A stretch of 64,000 nt of DNA, taken from positions 1,364,001 to 1,428,000 of the forward strand of contig JANFOG010000011.1 of NCBI GenBank assembly GCA_024336345.1, written 5' to 3'. The notes under the pieces were generated by a model. The model was not told where the DNA came from. It saw only the letters and a list, made by a program, of their open reading frames with translations, and searched no databases. Both the position numbers and the translations under genes were made by a program. Every line of letters begins with the position of its first letter. Positions within the stretch are counted from its first letter, which is position 1. The stretch comes from Mariannaea sp. PMI_226. Its lineage: Eukaryota; Ascomycota; Sordariomycetes; Hypocreales; Nectriaceae. Below are positions 23,142-34,274 of this stretch, one piece after another.

Positions 23142-24169
23142 TCTGACTTAGTTCGCTGCAGCATTCAATGGTCAACTTTGATAACGTAGAAGATGAGTCC
23201 TGCTTGGCAAGTTTGCTGGCCTTATGTACATGCTACGTAACGACAGTTTGGTTACAGAGGTCGGTCGGAATATACCCCATCTGCCATGGGGTAGCCCCGA
23301 ACAATCACCAATGCACGCCGTCTGATCGGGGAAAAAAATCATGGCGACAAAGTTTGACGGGCTGAGCATCGCGGCAAAATCGAAATTAAAGACCGTTTTT
23401 CCACCAATAAAAGATTCCAGTTGGAAGGGGAATGAGGCGCTTCCGAGTGATCGGTCTAAGATGAGCCCTGTGTTGCATGACTTATCAAGGGTGAGATAAT
23501 CGCGATAGATCGAATAACCTGAATTCCCCAACACTATCGAATTCGTTAGCTGGGACAGATTACTCCGCAGGAAACCTCCGTTTTCGTCTCGCTCATCACT
23601 ACCTTATCTTGCATATTCTGACACACCAATTGAGAAACTAGGCAACCTCTTGCTTGGCTTGGAGGTGGGTTATGCACCAAGTAAAGCACACTGGCAAGAG
23701 CTTTATGGGCGCGTAAAACTGAAGCTTTGTGAGAAACTGCTGATATTATTACAAGTAAGTGAAGAAATAAAGTCACAGCATTATTGTACAACAGGACTTT
23801 GAGTGGTGGATAAGCCTCTGCTCCCCGCGAGTAAGCCGGGGAGGGTCCTTTGCATTTTACCTCTCCACTATGTGCAAAATCACCTTAGGCGCAACGAGAA
23901 AGTTGCCTGAGCAAGCGTGATCAGGGCATCAACTCCTTTCAATCTAAAATTTAGAGAGGTGTTTTGTAATCCGCACTATCGACCTACCGGATGCCGAGTT
24001 CTGTGGCAGCTAAAGATGGCAACAGCTAATGCCTAGTTCACAGATTGTTCAATGCACATAATTCTATGGATTACATGTTTTATTTGGTTTCCAGCTGAAG
24101 TATCATAGCGAAGAATAGACTCCGGATACAGACTAAATTGAACAAAGACGGGGATAACAATTGTCAAGC
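23142..24169. other. promoter region of the monooxygenase and 3' flank of the aldehyde dehydrogenase
   Basis: Contains the cluster motif at 23266-23279. No gene is seen; frames at 23172-23534 and 23546-23791 have no family features. Confidence 0.5.
23266..23279 (+). promoter_or_regulatory. cluster motif CGG-N6-CCCCA (site 1)
   Basis: CGGAATATACCCCA, 125 bases upstream of the FAD monooxygenase start. It is an exact match to the pattern shared by the other cluster promoters. Confidence 0.8.
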
Positions 24170-25713
24170 CTATTCGTCAAATGTAATCACCTTGCTTCTT
24201 AGATACTCTTCGAGACCAGCGATGCCTGTGAACCTCCCCCACCCGCTAGCCTTGGCACCTCCATGGGGCAAGTTGGACTCGTCATGAATGGTCATGGCGT
24301 TGATGTGCACGGCTCCTGTCTCGTAGCCTCGAGCAATTCGCAGACCGGCAGTTAGATCCTTGGTGAACACGGAGCCAGACAAACCGAAGTCAGTATCGTT
24401 TGCAATCTCAAGAGCTTCATCCTCTTTTTCAAACGTGTACACTGCGACACTGGGGCCAAAACTCTCATTCTCATATAGGGCACTGCCCTTTTTCACGTTT
24501 GTGAGAATGATTGGCTTCATGCCAGTCGAAGACTCGTTTGGGTTGAGAGACTCTGTAGGGTCACCCAGAATCACCTCTGCACCACTGTTGATTGCTGCTT
24601 TCACAAGCCTCTTAGTCTTGTTGGCACCGGTGGCGGTCACGAGCAATGGGCTTCGACCCTGTTGTCCATACATTTGCTCGGTGGATTCCTTCAGCGCCAC
24701 AATGAAGTCGTCGACGATTGCGTTGTGAACAATAATGCGTTCTGTGGACATGCAGACTTGGCCAGCGTGCTGGAATGACCCCATTGCACATGCTGCCGCT
24801 GCCTTCTTAATATCTGCGTCCGCGAGGATGATCGCACTAGCCTTGCCACCAAGCTCGGTGATGATGGGCTTCAAGTACTTGCCTGCCATAGCCGCAACAA
24901 TTGATCCCACAGCTGTGCTGCCAGTAAAGTTGATTTTCTTGACTGCTGGATGAGAGATAAGAGCTGTAGTAACGGCCGATGCGTCTTCTGGGCGGTGAAA
25001 CACCAAGTTCAGGGCGCCATCTGGAAGACCAGCTTCTCTGAAGATGCTAACGATGGCATGGTAGCATCGAGGGGAGAGTTCAGGGCCCTTGAGAATGCAG
25101 GTATTTCCTGCAGCAAGAGCATGAGTAATAGCTCGACATCCTAGAGGCCAGGGGGCGTTCCTATGGAAGAGGAGGGAGAACTAGTTAGCATGGAATCAGA
25201 GAAGGGGCTACACGACTTGTTTCATAGTTTAGACACTCACCACGGGGCAATGCCAAGAATGACACCATATGGCTCCTTGGTCACAATGGCACCGCGGCCG
25301 TGATCCTCAGAAGGCGGGAAACCGCCGGCGACTAGGGAGGTCTTACCGGCAACCTCCTTGAGGTTGTCGATAGTCAGACCCAGGATCCATTTGATAAATG
25401 TCGGATCCGCAGCTGTTTCCTCCTTCTGATACGTTACAAGCTCGTCGATGTGCTGTTGAAAGAGCTCAGCTGCTCGGAGGAAGATATCCCGACGAAAGGA
25501 TGGCTTTGTCTTGGACCATGCTGGGAACGCCGCCTCCGCTGCCTCAGCAGCCTTGACGGCTTCTTCTACTGTAGCTCCGCCAGCCTTCCACACCTCTTTG
25601 CCGCTTTCTGGGTTGATGACAGAGAAGATTTGTGAACCGGGGGTATCTTTGCCTCCGATAATTAGTGGCACTATGTTGCCACTAATAATGGACACGGCAC
25701 TAGAAGCAGTCAT
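24170..25713 (-). CDS. NAD(P)-dependent aldehyde dehydrogenase (salicylaldehyde/vanillin dehydrogenase type), 487 aa
   Basis: Two exons: 25713-25241 and 25160-24170; an 80-base intron whose join rebuilds 'LGIAPWNAPWPLGCRA', the conserved aldehyde-dehydrogenase nucleotide-site region. Other marks are 'INFTGSTAVGSIVA' (cofactor loop), 'ITELGGKASAII' (general-base Glu) and 'HAGQVCMSTERI' (catalytic Cys). Near the end are 'ESFGPSVAVYTF', 'YETGAVHINAMT' and 'GGAKASGWGRF'. The length is usual for the family, and the protein is probably cytosolic. The enzyme oxidises an aldehyde to an acid. It is divergent from the alcohol dehydrogenase gene across a 571-base shared promoter, so the two probably convert an aromatic alcohol to the acid together. 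One strongly palindromic cluster motif sits in this shared promoter. Confidence 0.94.
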
Positions 25714-26284
25714 GGTGGTGACAGAATCCTCGTGGAGAAATAATCTTATGGTAGATTTTGATGATATAAAACCTTGTTTTCAGCTGAATTGAATAGACGC
25801 GATAACGAAGTTAAATAATTTGTAAATCTTCTCTTGAGGATATGACCTTATATGTGGGAAATGGGGCTGCCGATCTTGTGCTTAGTTATTATGCCTTCGG
25901 CGCATTGCGGGACGCACACCCACCTGAAGTCGGGCAACGCAACGTAATAATTTGCGGAGAGACTCCCACAACACGGCAATAGGTTCTTTCCCCGCGGTGC
26001 TGTGGTTTGTCTCGTAGTCTATACGCTCGGAATTAACCAGGCAAGCGAATTTTAACTCCATGAGGAGAATCCGACAGAACAAGGCCGTTGCTGGGGGATT
26101 CCCCGGATCACACCGAGCGTTGGTGGTAAAACCCTAGGCTAGCGCTTCAGAGCTTGGGGCTTCTAATATCATGTTGGTGTGCTACCGATGGGTTCTTATA
26201 CACGTTGATATACTAAGACGCGATGCTGGCCAAAACAAAAACTAAATTTGCATCGTAACTTTGGAAAAGCTCATAGACTTAGTC
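25714..26284. promoter_or_regulatory. bidirectional promoter (aldehyde / alcohol dehydrogenase)
   Basis: The 571-base divergent intergenic region has a single cluster motif at 26092-26105, which could serve both genes. No other feature is seen. Confidence 0.6.
26092..26105 (-). promoter_or_regulatory. cluster motif CGG-N6-CCCCA (site 2)
   Basis: Minus-strand CGGGGAATCCCCCA. The core GGGGATTCCCC on the plus strand is a perfect odd-centred palindrome. It lies 180 bases from the alcohol dehydrogenase start and 379 from the aldehyde dehydrogenase start. Confidence 0.8.
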
Positions 26285-27546
26285 ATGCCGCAAACAGCAA
26301 GGGCTCTCGTGGCATCCGCCAAAGATGGCCCCCTACAATTCAAAGATGTTGTCTTGGAATCACCCAGGCCCGATGAGGTTCTTATCGAAGTTCATGCAAG
26401 TGGCATCTGCCATGGTGATATTGCTTGCATTACGGGGAAGATCCCCGTGCCTTTCCCAATCGTCCTAGGCCACGAAGGTACGTCTCACTCTTCATTTGGT
26501 GTTCACAAATGGGGAAGACCCAGACCAGCTTACAGTGCTTCTTTCACAGGTAGTGGCGTAGTGAAGGAAGTGGGTAGTGAGGTACGAGGGATAGAGGCCG
26601 GTGATTCAGTCATTGCAAGCTTTAACGCTTGCAAAAGCTGTGATCTCTGCTTGAGGGGTGTTCCAGCGTATTGCCAGAATTTCTTACCCCTAAACTTTGG
26701 CGGGTCGCGGTTGGACGGCAGCGTCACTATGAGCGCCGCTGGCGATAAAAGGCAGCCGATACAAAGTAACTTCTTTGGACAGAGCACGTTTGCTAGCTTT
26801 GCCATTGTTAATGCTTGCTGTCTCGTCAAGCTGCCAGAGAAGGCCCCTCTCGCGCTGTACGCGCCTTTGGGTTGCGCTATGCTGACTGGAGCTGGAGCTC
26901 TGTTGAACACCCTCAACATGCCTCGAGGAGCATCGGTAGCCGTGTTTGGTACTGGGAGTGTAGGTATGGCTGCCATAATGGCAGCTAAGATACAGGGAAG
27001 CCGAATCATTATAGGTGTTGACATCGACGAGGGACGTCTTGAGATCGCCAAAAGTCTTGGCGCGACGCACATCCTGAAGACATCTGGTCCAGAAGTCGTT
27101 GATCAAATCAAAGCTATTTGCGACGGCGACGGCGTTCAGTACGCCGTGGACTGCACAGGTGTTCCTGTGGTAGTTGAGCGCATGATCAAAGCTCTGGGGA
27201 ATGCTGGCAAAGCTGCCTCCTGTGGAGCTGCTCCGCCGGGAACGAAGGTCTCCGTTGACATCTTTGAGCACATTACCAGAGGCAAGCAATATTTCGGCTG
27301 CAATCTGGGTGACTCCATACCACAACAGGTTCGTTCGGGGCCAGGTGAGGTAGACTGGTGGTTAGGAGGTCTATACTGACAATTTTGTAAAAATAGATCA
27401 TTCCGTTCCTAATCAAACAACATTCCGAGGGAAATTTCCCTTTGGAAAGGATTGTCAAGACCTACAATATCGACGACTGGGAGTTGGCATTGGAAGACAT
27501 GCATTCGGGGACGGTCATAAAACCTGTGCTAGTATGGCGGGAGTAA
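26285..27546 (+). CDS. zinc-dependent aryl-alcohol dehydrogenase (MDR family), 373 aa
   Basis: Three exons: 26285-26477, 26550-27328, 27397-27546; introns of 72 and 68 bases. The ATG at 26285 gives MPQTARALV. Medium-chain zinc dehydrogenase marks are present. The catalytic-zinc Cys is in 'GICHGD', then 'VLGHEGSGVV', and four structural-zinc cysteines in 'CKSCDLCLRGVPAYC'. The Rossmann loop is 'VFGTGSVGMAA' with an acidic NAD-selecting 'GVDID'. The last exon gives 'KTYNIDDWELALEDMHSG', normal for benzyl/aryl-alcohol dehydrogenases. It reversibly oxidises an alcohol to an aldehyde, and paired with the divergent aldehyde dehydrogenase it would carry a hydroxybenzyl alcohol to the acid. It probably shares promoter site 2. 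Confidence 0.93.
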
Positions 27547-28200
27547 TTTAGATGAGAGGGGACTTGATCATGGTGTATGCGAAAGACTTGATGGTCTTTT
27601 CTTCTGTATTAAATTGAATTTGTTCAACATTTGTGCTATGTAGGCTTTGGAAATGGCTTGGACTTTGATATGTTTCACGAAGCACCAGCCGAATGTCCCG
27701 CTCCTGTATGCGCCGACGGAGTCCATGAATTAGTTAGAGTCCGTCCATTCAATGAGCTCACATGAATGGATTTACAATGAGAGACTTCTCATGATCACCA
27801 CCGGCAACAGCGAATTCAACTCTCTGCACCACATATTATCTGGCTCATAGTTTGTCCACTCGTGCCCCCACTAAATCCGATGCCGATATTTCCGTACGCA
27901 GCAACGTACGACACGGGTTTCCTCGTTCAAGCAACGAGCCTCCAAAACCTCAATCTCCAAGTCGGAATTCTCTCCACTTACCCCGCAGTTGCCACAATAC
28001 CACGAAACTTGGAAACAAAAACATTAAAACAGGTCAATGTCCTGAATTGAGCATGACAGAACAGTTGAGTTCAAATAAATTGGTTCTGCATATTACGTAT
28101 TTGAGTTCGAAGTTTCCGACCTATCTCACTGTACCTATATTTCTTGCAATCTCACTGGGCCTTAAACTTTCCGAGTTTCTCAAGCTTCATTTCAACGAAT
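27547..28200. other. promoter region of the aldo-keto reductase
   Basis: Contains a one-mismatch cluster motif at 27963-27976. The frame at 27852-28223 overlaps the start of the reductase in another frame and is not considered a gene. Confidence 0.5.
27963..27976 (+). promoter_or_regulatory. cluster motif, one mismatch (near AKR)
   Basis: CGGAATTCTCTCCA differs from CGG-N6-CCCCA at one base of the C run. It is 225 bases upstream of the aldo-keto reductase start, the spacing seen for the exact sites. Confidence 0.5.
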
Positions 28201-29339
28201 ATGCCCACTGTTGTTGGTCGTGAAGTAGGCTCCCAGGGCTTCGGCCTAATGAGTATGTTATCTGCATGCCACTAAAGGCTTCCGTCATCGTATTGCGAAT
28301 GTTCAAACTAAAAAATGGATTTTTTTCTAGGCCTCACCAAAGCCAATGCTCCTACACCACAGGCTCAGGCGTTCGAGGCCATGAACGCTGCCCTTGATAC
28401 TGGCGCAAACTTATGGAATGGCGGCCAGTTTTATGGTACTCCGGAGTACAACTCTCTTCACCTCCTCCGAGGCTACTTTACCAAATACCCTGACAAGGCT
28501 CGCTCCATCGTCTTGGGCATCAAGGGCGGTTTGGATAATAATAAGATTCCCAACGGCACCGCAGCATTCGTTCGCCAAAGTGTCGAGGAAGCGTTGGCAA
28601 TTTTGCCTCCCAGCCTCAAAAAAATGGACTATTTCCAATGTGCTAGGGTGGATCCCAATGTTCCCATTGAAGATACCATGAGAACACTCAAGACGCTTGT
28701 GGAGGAGGGGAAAATTGGCGCTGTTGGTCTCAGTGAAGTGAGAGCGGAAACGATCCGCAGAGCGTGAGTCTATGCTGCCGGTACTCTCCCATTCCTTGGT
28801 CAGGCAAGACGAGTCTAACATCACAACCTCACAGCCACGCAATTGTTCCTATCTGCGCCGTAGAGGTAGAGTTCTCCATGTTTGAATTAGCAATCTTAGA
28901 GAACGACGTCGCCCGTACTTGCGCAGAACTCGGCATCCCCATCGTGGCATACTCTCCCCTCGGCCGTGGACTCTTGACTGGAAGCATTACGAGTGCGGCG
29001 GACGTGCCACAACAGCTTCGCGCCCTCGACAAGTACCAAGGCGACAACTTGGAGCACAATCTTGGGCTAGTTAAGGCGGTGAAGGATTTGTCAGAAGAAC
29101 ACCCAGGATATGCCATGGCAACTTTTGCCTTGTCATGGATACGGCAGCTTAGTGGCAGAAACGGACTCCCAACTTTAATCCCCATCAGTGGCTCCTCAAG
29201 AGCAGAGAATGTCCGTGCCAATGCACAGAACATTGTGCTCTCGGAGGAGGACTTTGCCAAGATCCAGAAGGCGCTGGATGAGAATAGGACTAAGGGTGCC
29301 AGGGGTTACGGGCTTCAGAAGAAATACCTAGAGGGCTAG
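28201..29339 (+). CDS. aldo-keto reductase (pyridoxal reductase-like, AKR8 type), 329 aa
   Basis: Three exons: 28201-28252, 28331-28763, 28835-29339; introns of 78 and 71 bases. The tiny first exon encodes MPTVVGREVGSQGFGLM and joins to 'SLTKANAP'. The (alpha/beta)8 reductase marks follow: 'DTGANLWNGGQFYG' with the active-site Tyr, 'GIKGG' with the Lys, 'KIGAVGLSEV', 'VEVEFSMFE', 'IVAYSPLGRGLLTG' and 'IPISGSSRAENV' for NADPH binding. The length is usual for fungal pyridoxal-reductase-like enzymes, many of which act on other aldehydes. It reduces an aldehyde or ketone with NADPH; in this cluster it may handle an aromatic aldehyde or a ring-cleavage product. The substrate is not determinable here. 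Confidence 0.92.
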
Positions 29340-30027
29340 CTGAGAGATGTATGAAGACATCTCAAAAACTCTTGCATTCCATAGACTTACGTTGTTCGTA
29401 ATTTAGACAAAGAGATGTGAGCATAGTAATAAAACCTGCACTACGCCCATGTATCACAACAAACCCTGCCAAGTGTCTGATGTAACCAATCACCCAAGTA
29501 ACCATCCGTGGCCACAGCGAACGGTGTAAATCCCTTGGATCTACAACGCAAAGCAGGATCGTCCTTCCAGTGAGTTACTAAAGAGAGCTCAGATCGGATA
29601 CCCTGTATGTACGTAATGCATAGGTTAAACTTACCCCTGGGAGTAATACTATACGATGTTGTGGGGAGTACTCCGATCCCTGTTCACAAACCAAACAAAT
29701 GTCTGAAATACCGACCCGTTTTTCTCGGCGCTGGTAGTATGAGGGCTGGAGTGGACAGGAGACATTCAACCCCATTCACCTCAATTAGATGTTATCGACT
29801 TGTGGATGGATGCGGGGATGCGGGGATACCAACTTGGTCCCTCAAGGTGGAGGGTAACCCGAAGACCACGGGCTAGTCCAGGTTCCGCCATCTCCGAGCT
29901 CGATGATTGTTTTATAGTTGAAGCATTCTCCGTGCCAGTTCACGATGCTCGTTCTTTTCCATTAACCTGACCATTCATTCCTCGTCTCCAGAACTCTCTT
30001 GCAACGCCCCGAGTCACTACTCTTAAA
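29340..30027. other. promoter region of the decarboxylase
   Basis: 688 bases with cluster motif site 3 at 29662-29675. No gene is seen. Confidence 0.5.
29662..29675 (-). promoter_or_regulatory. cluster motif CGG-N6-CCCCA (site 3)
   Basis: Minus-strand CGGAGTACTCCCCA, 353 bases upstream of the 2,3-dihydroxybenzoate-decarboxylase-type gene. Confidence 0.75.
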
Positions 30028-31095
30028 ATGTCTGGAAACATATTTCCATCCGCCACCGACAGGCCGACCTTTTCGTCTAACAGATGGAGGCAACCTCAGA
30101 AGATTGCGCTGGAAGAAGCCATCACCACGTCCATCTTTAACAGCACCAACACCTTGCCGGAAACCAAGGGCGGTGCGGAGCTGCCATATGTCAACGAGGA
30201 GTACGTTGCTGACGTCAAGAATCGCCTTTCGAACCTTGAGCTTCGGGTTCAGGCAATGGACCAGGCTGGCATCGACCTAACCATTGTGTCGTTGACTATG
30301 CCGGGTATTGAAGGCATCTTCGACCCCAAAACAGCTGTCGAAACAGCCAGGAGAGTAAACGATGAGACACATAAGATATACTGTGCTGGAAAATACAAGG
30401 ACAGGTTCCGAGCTCTGGGTTGTGTTCCAATGCAAGACCCAGAAGCGGCCGCAGCTGAAGCAGAGCGCTGTGTTAAGGAACTGGGCTTTGTCGGTATCCT
30501 CATCAACGGTTTCTCTCAGATTGGCGATGCGGAAACCGTGCAATACCTGGACGAACCGCAATGCGAGCCATTCTGGGCCAAGCTGGAAGATCTCAACGTC
30601 CCTCTATATTTGCATCCCCGAATTCCTACACCGTCACAGGCCCGCATTTACAGAGGCTACGAGTTTCTCGCCGGCAGCCCATGGGGCTTTGGCGTGGAGA
30701 CGGCGACACACGCTATCAGAATGATGATCTCTGGCCTTTTTGATCGGCACCCAAGGGTCAAAGTCATCCTGGGCCACTGTGGAGAGGGCCTCCCGTTCTC
30801 TTTGGCCCGTATTGACCACCGTATGAGGCACTTCAAGCCGCAACATTTCAAGTGCAAGCTGAGGATGCAGGAATACTGGGACCGCAATTTTTGGATCACC
30901 ACAGCCGGTGTCACCAGTGACGCTGCTTTTGCTGACACACTAAAGAGCTGTGGCGAGGACCGGCTGATGTGGAGTGTCGATTATCCATATGAAGACTATG
31001 ACGAGGTCGCAACGTGGTTTGAGGGTATGGAGATGAGTCAGAATACTCGAGCCAAGATTGGGTGGGAGAATGCTCGACGCCTCTTTAATCTGTAG
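30028..31095 (+). CDS. amidohydrolase-2 decarboxylase (2,3-dihydroxybenzoate/salicylate decarboxylase type), 355 aa
   Basis: Single exon. The amidohydrolase-related barrel shows the nonoxidative aromatic decarboxylase pattern. 'KIALEEA' (Glu29) is in the fungal form, which lacks the second His of the bacterial LEEH. 'LYLHPR' has His196, 'ILGHCGEGLPF' has His250 and 'WSVDYPYE' has Asp318, completing the metal and proton-relay set. The protein ends 'GWENARRLFNL', as the family does. An N-terminal extension of about 20 residues precedes the usual start. Known members reversibly decarboxylate 2,3-dihydroxybenzoate, salicylate or gamma-resorcylate with a bound divalent metal and no cofactor. In the cluster it could remove the carboxyl group of an incoming aromatic acid. 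A second, more distant decarboxylase-type amidohydrolase lies 8 kb downstream. Confidence 0.93.
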   Translation: MSGNIFPSATDRPTFSSNRWRQPQKIALEEAITTSIFNSTNTLPETKGGAELPYVNEEYVADVKNRLSNLELRVQAMDQAGIDLTIVSLTMPGIEGIFDPKTAVETARRVNDETHKIYCAGKYKDRFRALGCVPMQDPEAAAAEAERCVKELGFVGILINGFSQIGDAETVQYLDEPQCEPFWAKLEDLNVPLYLHPRIPTPSQARIYRGYEFLAGSPWGFGVETATHAIRMMISGLFDRHPRVKVILGHCGEGLPFSLARIDHRMRHFKPQHFKCKLRMQEYWDRNFWITTAGVTSDAAFADTLKSCGEDRLMWSVDYPYEDYDEVATWFEGMEMSQNTRAKIGWENARRLFNL

Positions 31096-31775
31096 GTTTA
31101 TATGTAAATAGACATGAAACACCTTTCAAGGTTTTCCAGACAAGCCATATTCTTACGTGAGTTGCCTACCTGTCGTAAGCCTATTACCTGGTCATTAGTC
31201 ACCTCCGGTACACTTCCTTCTCCTCTCAAGGGCATTGTGATGCAGTTAAGAAGTAACGTCAAGTAGAGCGCATTGTGCTCAGTCCTGCGGGCGATCCATG
31301 GGCGATGACTATCCGCGACCGGAATTAAGGATCCAGAGCCTGAAAGTACAGTGAGCGTTAATACTGTAGCTTTTGGCGGACATACGGGCAACCCTCATCG
31401 GCAACTCACTATGGGCTCCTCCCCTAAGCATCCGCGGGTCAGTTGATGCAAACGGTGGAGAAGTCCCAGCCACAGAAGGGCCAGCTTTCATCTGCCCAGC
31501 AAGTCAGTAGGCCATTGTGGGCACGCTTCAACATTGAAAGAGAATCAAGTGATGCACGCCAATGTCTTTGAAGGCCAATTATACCTAGTAAAGAAGTTTC
31601 GCGCCAATTGTCTGGCGACACCTGTTACGATCAAATCACATCTTTTATCCCTAACCCCGGTTCGTAGTCACACGGAAGTTAATGGTGGCATTACAGTTAA
31701 GTATCATAGCGATAGCGTTGGCTATAGCACGGGAACAGAGTAAACACATTCTAAGAAGCGCACTGCAGCTTCCCC
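31096..31775. other. intergenic stretch between convergent genes
   Basis: 680 bases between two converging stop codons. No gene, repeat or cluster motif is seen. Confidence 0.5.
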
Positions 31776-32905
31776 CTAGTCTTGAACCAGCGATTCAATG
31801 TCCATTCCCTCGGCGCGGTAGAAACCAAGATTGTCCAACATTGGGAAGTCATCACATCGGTACAAATAAACTGTACCCTCTTCATCCGAAGCAAAATGCT
31901 GGTACTGGCTCCAGCTAGGGACAGCAAAGGTATCTCCTTGTTTCCAATCATACTGCTTCCCGCCAATAACAGAATGTCCTGACCCTTCAATCACGTGATA
32001 GATGGCTGAAGAAGTTTCCTTGATAGCAGGTGATGAGGCTCCTCGATCCAGACGCTCTGCGGCGCCTCCAAGGACTTTGCTAACTGCGAACATAATATTA
32101 GAGAACGAAATGATTTACTGTAACATGAGGGGAGATCGCAAACTTACCATCGTCTCCGTTCGATTTCAGATATCGCAAACGAGCCCAGTCTCCAGGTTCT
32201 GCGAGAAGCCGCGCTTCCATTTTGTGCCAGGGGAAGACGATGGTTGAATCGCTCGTATCTATGTCTTCAGCAGGGTAGCGTTCATGTTGGTAATGCTCGA
32301 CAAAGTGCACTGGAAAGGCCTGGAAAGCAGGGAGATTCAGGTTGTCCAGCCAGATCATGGGGCCAGAGCCGTCCTTTCCGTGGTCGTGCCAATTCCACGA
32401 AGGAGTGAGAAGCATATCTCCCCGCTGCATCTTGATGCGGCGTCCGTGAACGGCCGTAAATCCTCCCTGACCCTCTATAATAAATCTCATGGCAAAGGCA
32501 GTGTGGCGGTGGGCTGGGGCGACTTCGCCTGGCATGACAAGCTGCAGCCCAGCTGTGATGGTGTCTGTGGAGCATGGGACGTCTGGTGTTGCCGTTATTA
32601 TGAATGCCTGAAGCTATTTTGAGAAACGCAACATTGGCTATCATACCTGCTGTAGGATTCTTCAAGAGTAAGACTCTTCTCTCGGCTTCTTTGTCTTTGA
32701 TGAGACCCCCGGCGCGTAAGAGGTGTGGACGAAGCTCAGCATACCGCCAGACGTGAGGAATCGTGTGTGGATTGGGCAGCGGAGGATTCAAACGAGCCAT
32801 CTGGCTCCATAATGGGACGGTGCCAGTATGAGAAATCTCCTCGAGGAGCTGAGTCTTGTCTTTGGCCGTCTCCTCTACTACCAGAGCTTGGGTCTGTGTC
32901 GCCAT
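31776..32905 (-). CDS. gentisate 1,2-dioxygenase-type bicupin, 333 aa
   Basis: Three exons: 32905-32647, 32582-32148, 32083-31776; two introns of 64 bases. The first join gives 'KNPTADVPCSTDTI', chosen because it is the only acceptor that keeps phase and gives a normal intron length. Two cupin domains are present. The N-terminal one has the iron-binding 'PAHRHTAFAMRFIIEG' (His111, His113) and 'PSWNWHDHG' (His152, His154). The C-terminal one has 'YHVIEGSGHSVIGG' and 'VPSWSQYQHFAS'. Length and layout match gentisate/1-hydroxy-2-naphthoate/salicylate dioxygenases, which open a dihydroxylated ring with Fe(II) and O2. Gentisate would give maleylpyruvate, and a hydrolase of the right family lies 2.5 kb away (35447). 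Salicylate 1,2-dioxygenase is an alternative activity. Cluster site 4 lies 178 bases upstream. Confidence 0.92.
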
Positions 32906-33082
32906 GTTTGTTACAAATCGTCTTTGCTCGCCTAGTTTTGTGCAGAGAAATAAGCATCTGGTCCGAGCCCAAGGGCTCACAGCTCACCTATATTCTCTGA
33001 AACTCTCCAACATGTGTCCTAGCTGACCGCCTCCACTTTAAAACGTCTTCCGTTTCTCTGGAGATCGCTTGGAGCCGGAAGT

Positions 33083-33096
33083 CGGGATATTCCCCA
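33083..33096 (+). promoter_or_regulatory. cluster motif CGG-N6-CCCCA (site 4)
   Basis: CGGGATATTCCCCA, 178 bases upstream of the gentisate-dioxygenase-type gene. This exact 14-mer recurs at 37535 and 54564. Confidence 0.85.
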
Positions 33097-34024
33097 ATGT
33101 CATTGACAAGATCCCAGGCGTGCGGAATCACGGGATCACAAGAGCAGCTTTGCCTCACACAATTCACCCTCCTTATTCATTCTGAATTCTTATTTCCGTG
33201 CCGGTAAAGCTGCAAGTAGTTGTTGGTACAATATAATGTTTTGGTGTCTAGGAAATGGCTCCCCATCACGGTAAATTGTCGCCATATGCTGGTACGGAAA
33301 AATTGACCAATATATGCAAGATATGTAGCTAGTGGACGTATGCTTTGGTCCAGACTACTTACTTTCTAATAAATGACGCATTTGGTCAATGCAATTGAGC
33401 AGCACTCCTCTTCCAGGCACTCACATCAGCCCAAAAACAACCCATCGTCGCTTGTACTATTATGTGAAGTCTGGCTGTAAAGCATGTTCTCGGTACCTGC
33501 TCGCGACGTCAATTTCAGCTGTCAGGGTAGCGGCTCATTCTACCATGACGGCCAGCTTCTTCTAGGATAAACGCGCGAGCCTACTCTCATCCAAATTAGT
33601 CAAGTGATCAGCTTATTCCACTAAGACGCTCAAATGGCAATGTCTGTACACATAGTACGATGCTGCACGGAATGGTCAAGAGTTAACGGACTCTGAAGCC
33701 CTGGCCAGTTTCCATATTATTATATCAACTCAAGCAACCTCTGGCATTAGTTCAGAAGCAATTTGAATCTCGTTCCTGACACTACTATTTGCGTCCAAGT
33801 AAGCAGTCCACCAAAATCCGGAGCCAATGGCCCTTGCCTCCCACCAGCGAAACTTGCTCTATCGGTATGTTAGCGATGTCCGCGTATTTAATTTCCCTAC
33901 AGTCGGTATCTGACGGCCAGAGACAATGAAATTCATCTCCTGACAGATAGACAACCTGACGTAGGGGCGACCTCGGGCATCTGGGGCTTGACCGGTGGGG
34001 AAGAGCGGGACTGTAGTAGTTTCT

Positions 34025-34038
34025 CGGGGTATTTTCCG
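34025..34038 (-). promoter_or_regulatory. cluster motif, last base differs (site 5)
   Basis: Minus-strand CGGAAAATACCCCG, 237 bases upstream of the SnoaL-like gene. It matches the pattern except for the final A. Confidence 0.6.
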
Positions 34039-34274
34039 GGGCTAGGTATTTCTGTCCGTGTCCGCCCATAGTTTACCACTTCGCATATCTTCGGGCCTCG
34101 CAAATAACTCACGTGCCAAATACAGGCGCGTAAACGCACAGCAATATCTCTAGTTCCTCCTGTCCGTCCATGCCAGCTTTGGCGGATTCAACCACTCCTT
34201 TCTCAAATTCGTAGAGACAACACGGCACGGTTTCAGACAACTTCGATATTCGCTGTCGAGTTCTACGAATAGCC

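Larger units (their letters stand above)
32906..34274. other. shared promoter region (dioxygenase / SnoaL-like protein)
   Basis: 1.4 kb divergent region with two cluster motifs, at 33083-33096 and 34025-34038, each nearer to one of the two genes. Frames at 33785-34139 (-) overlap each other and lack family features. Confidence 0.5.

Noticed and set aside
26530..27325. Two minus-strand frames of 180 and 211 codons
   Set aside because: Antisense to the alcohol dehydrogenase, with no domain of their own.
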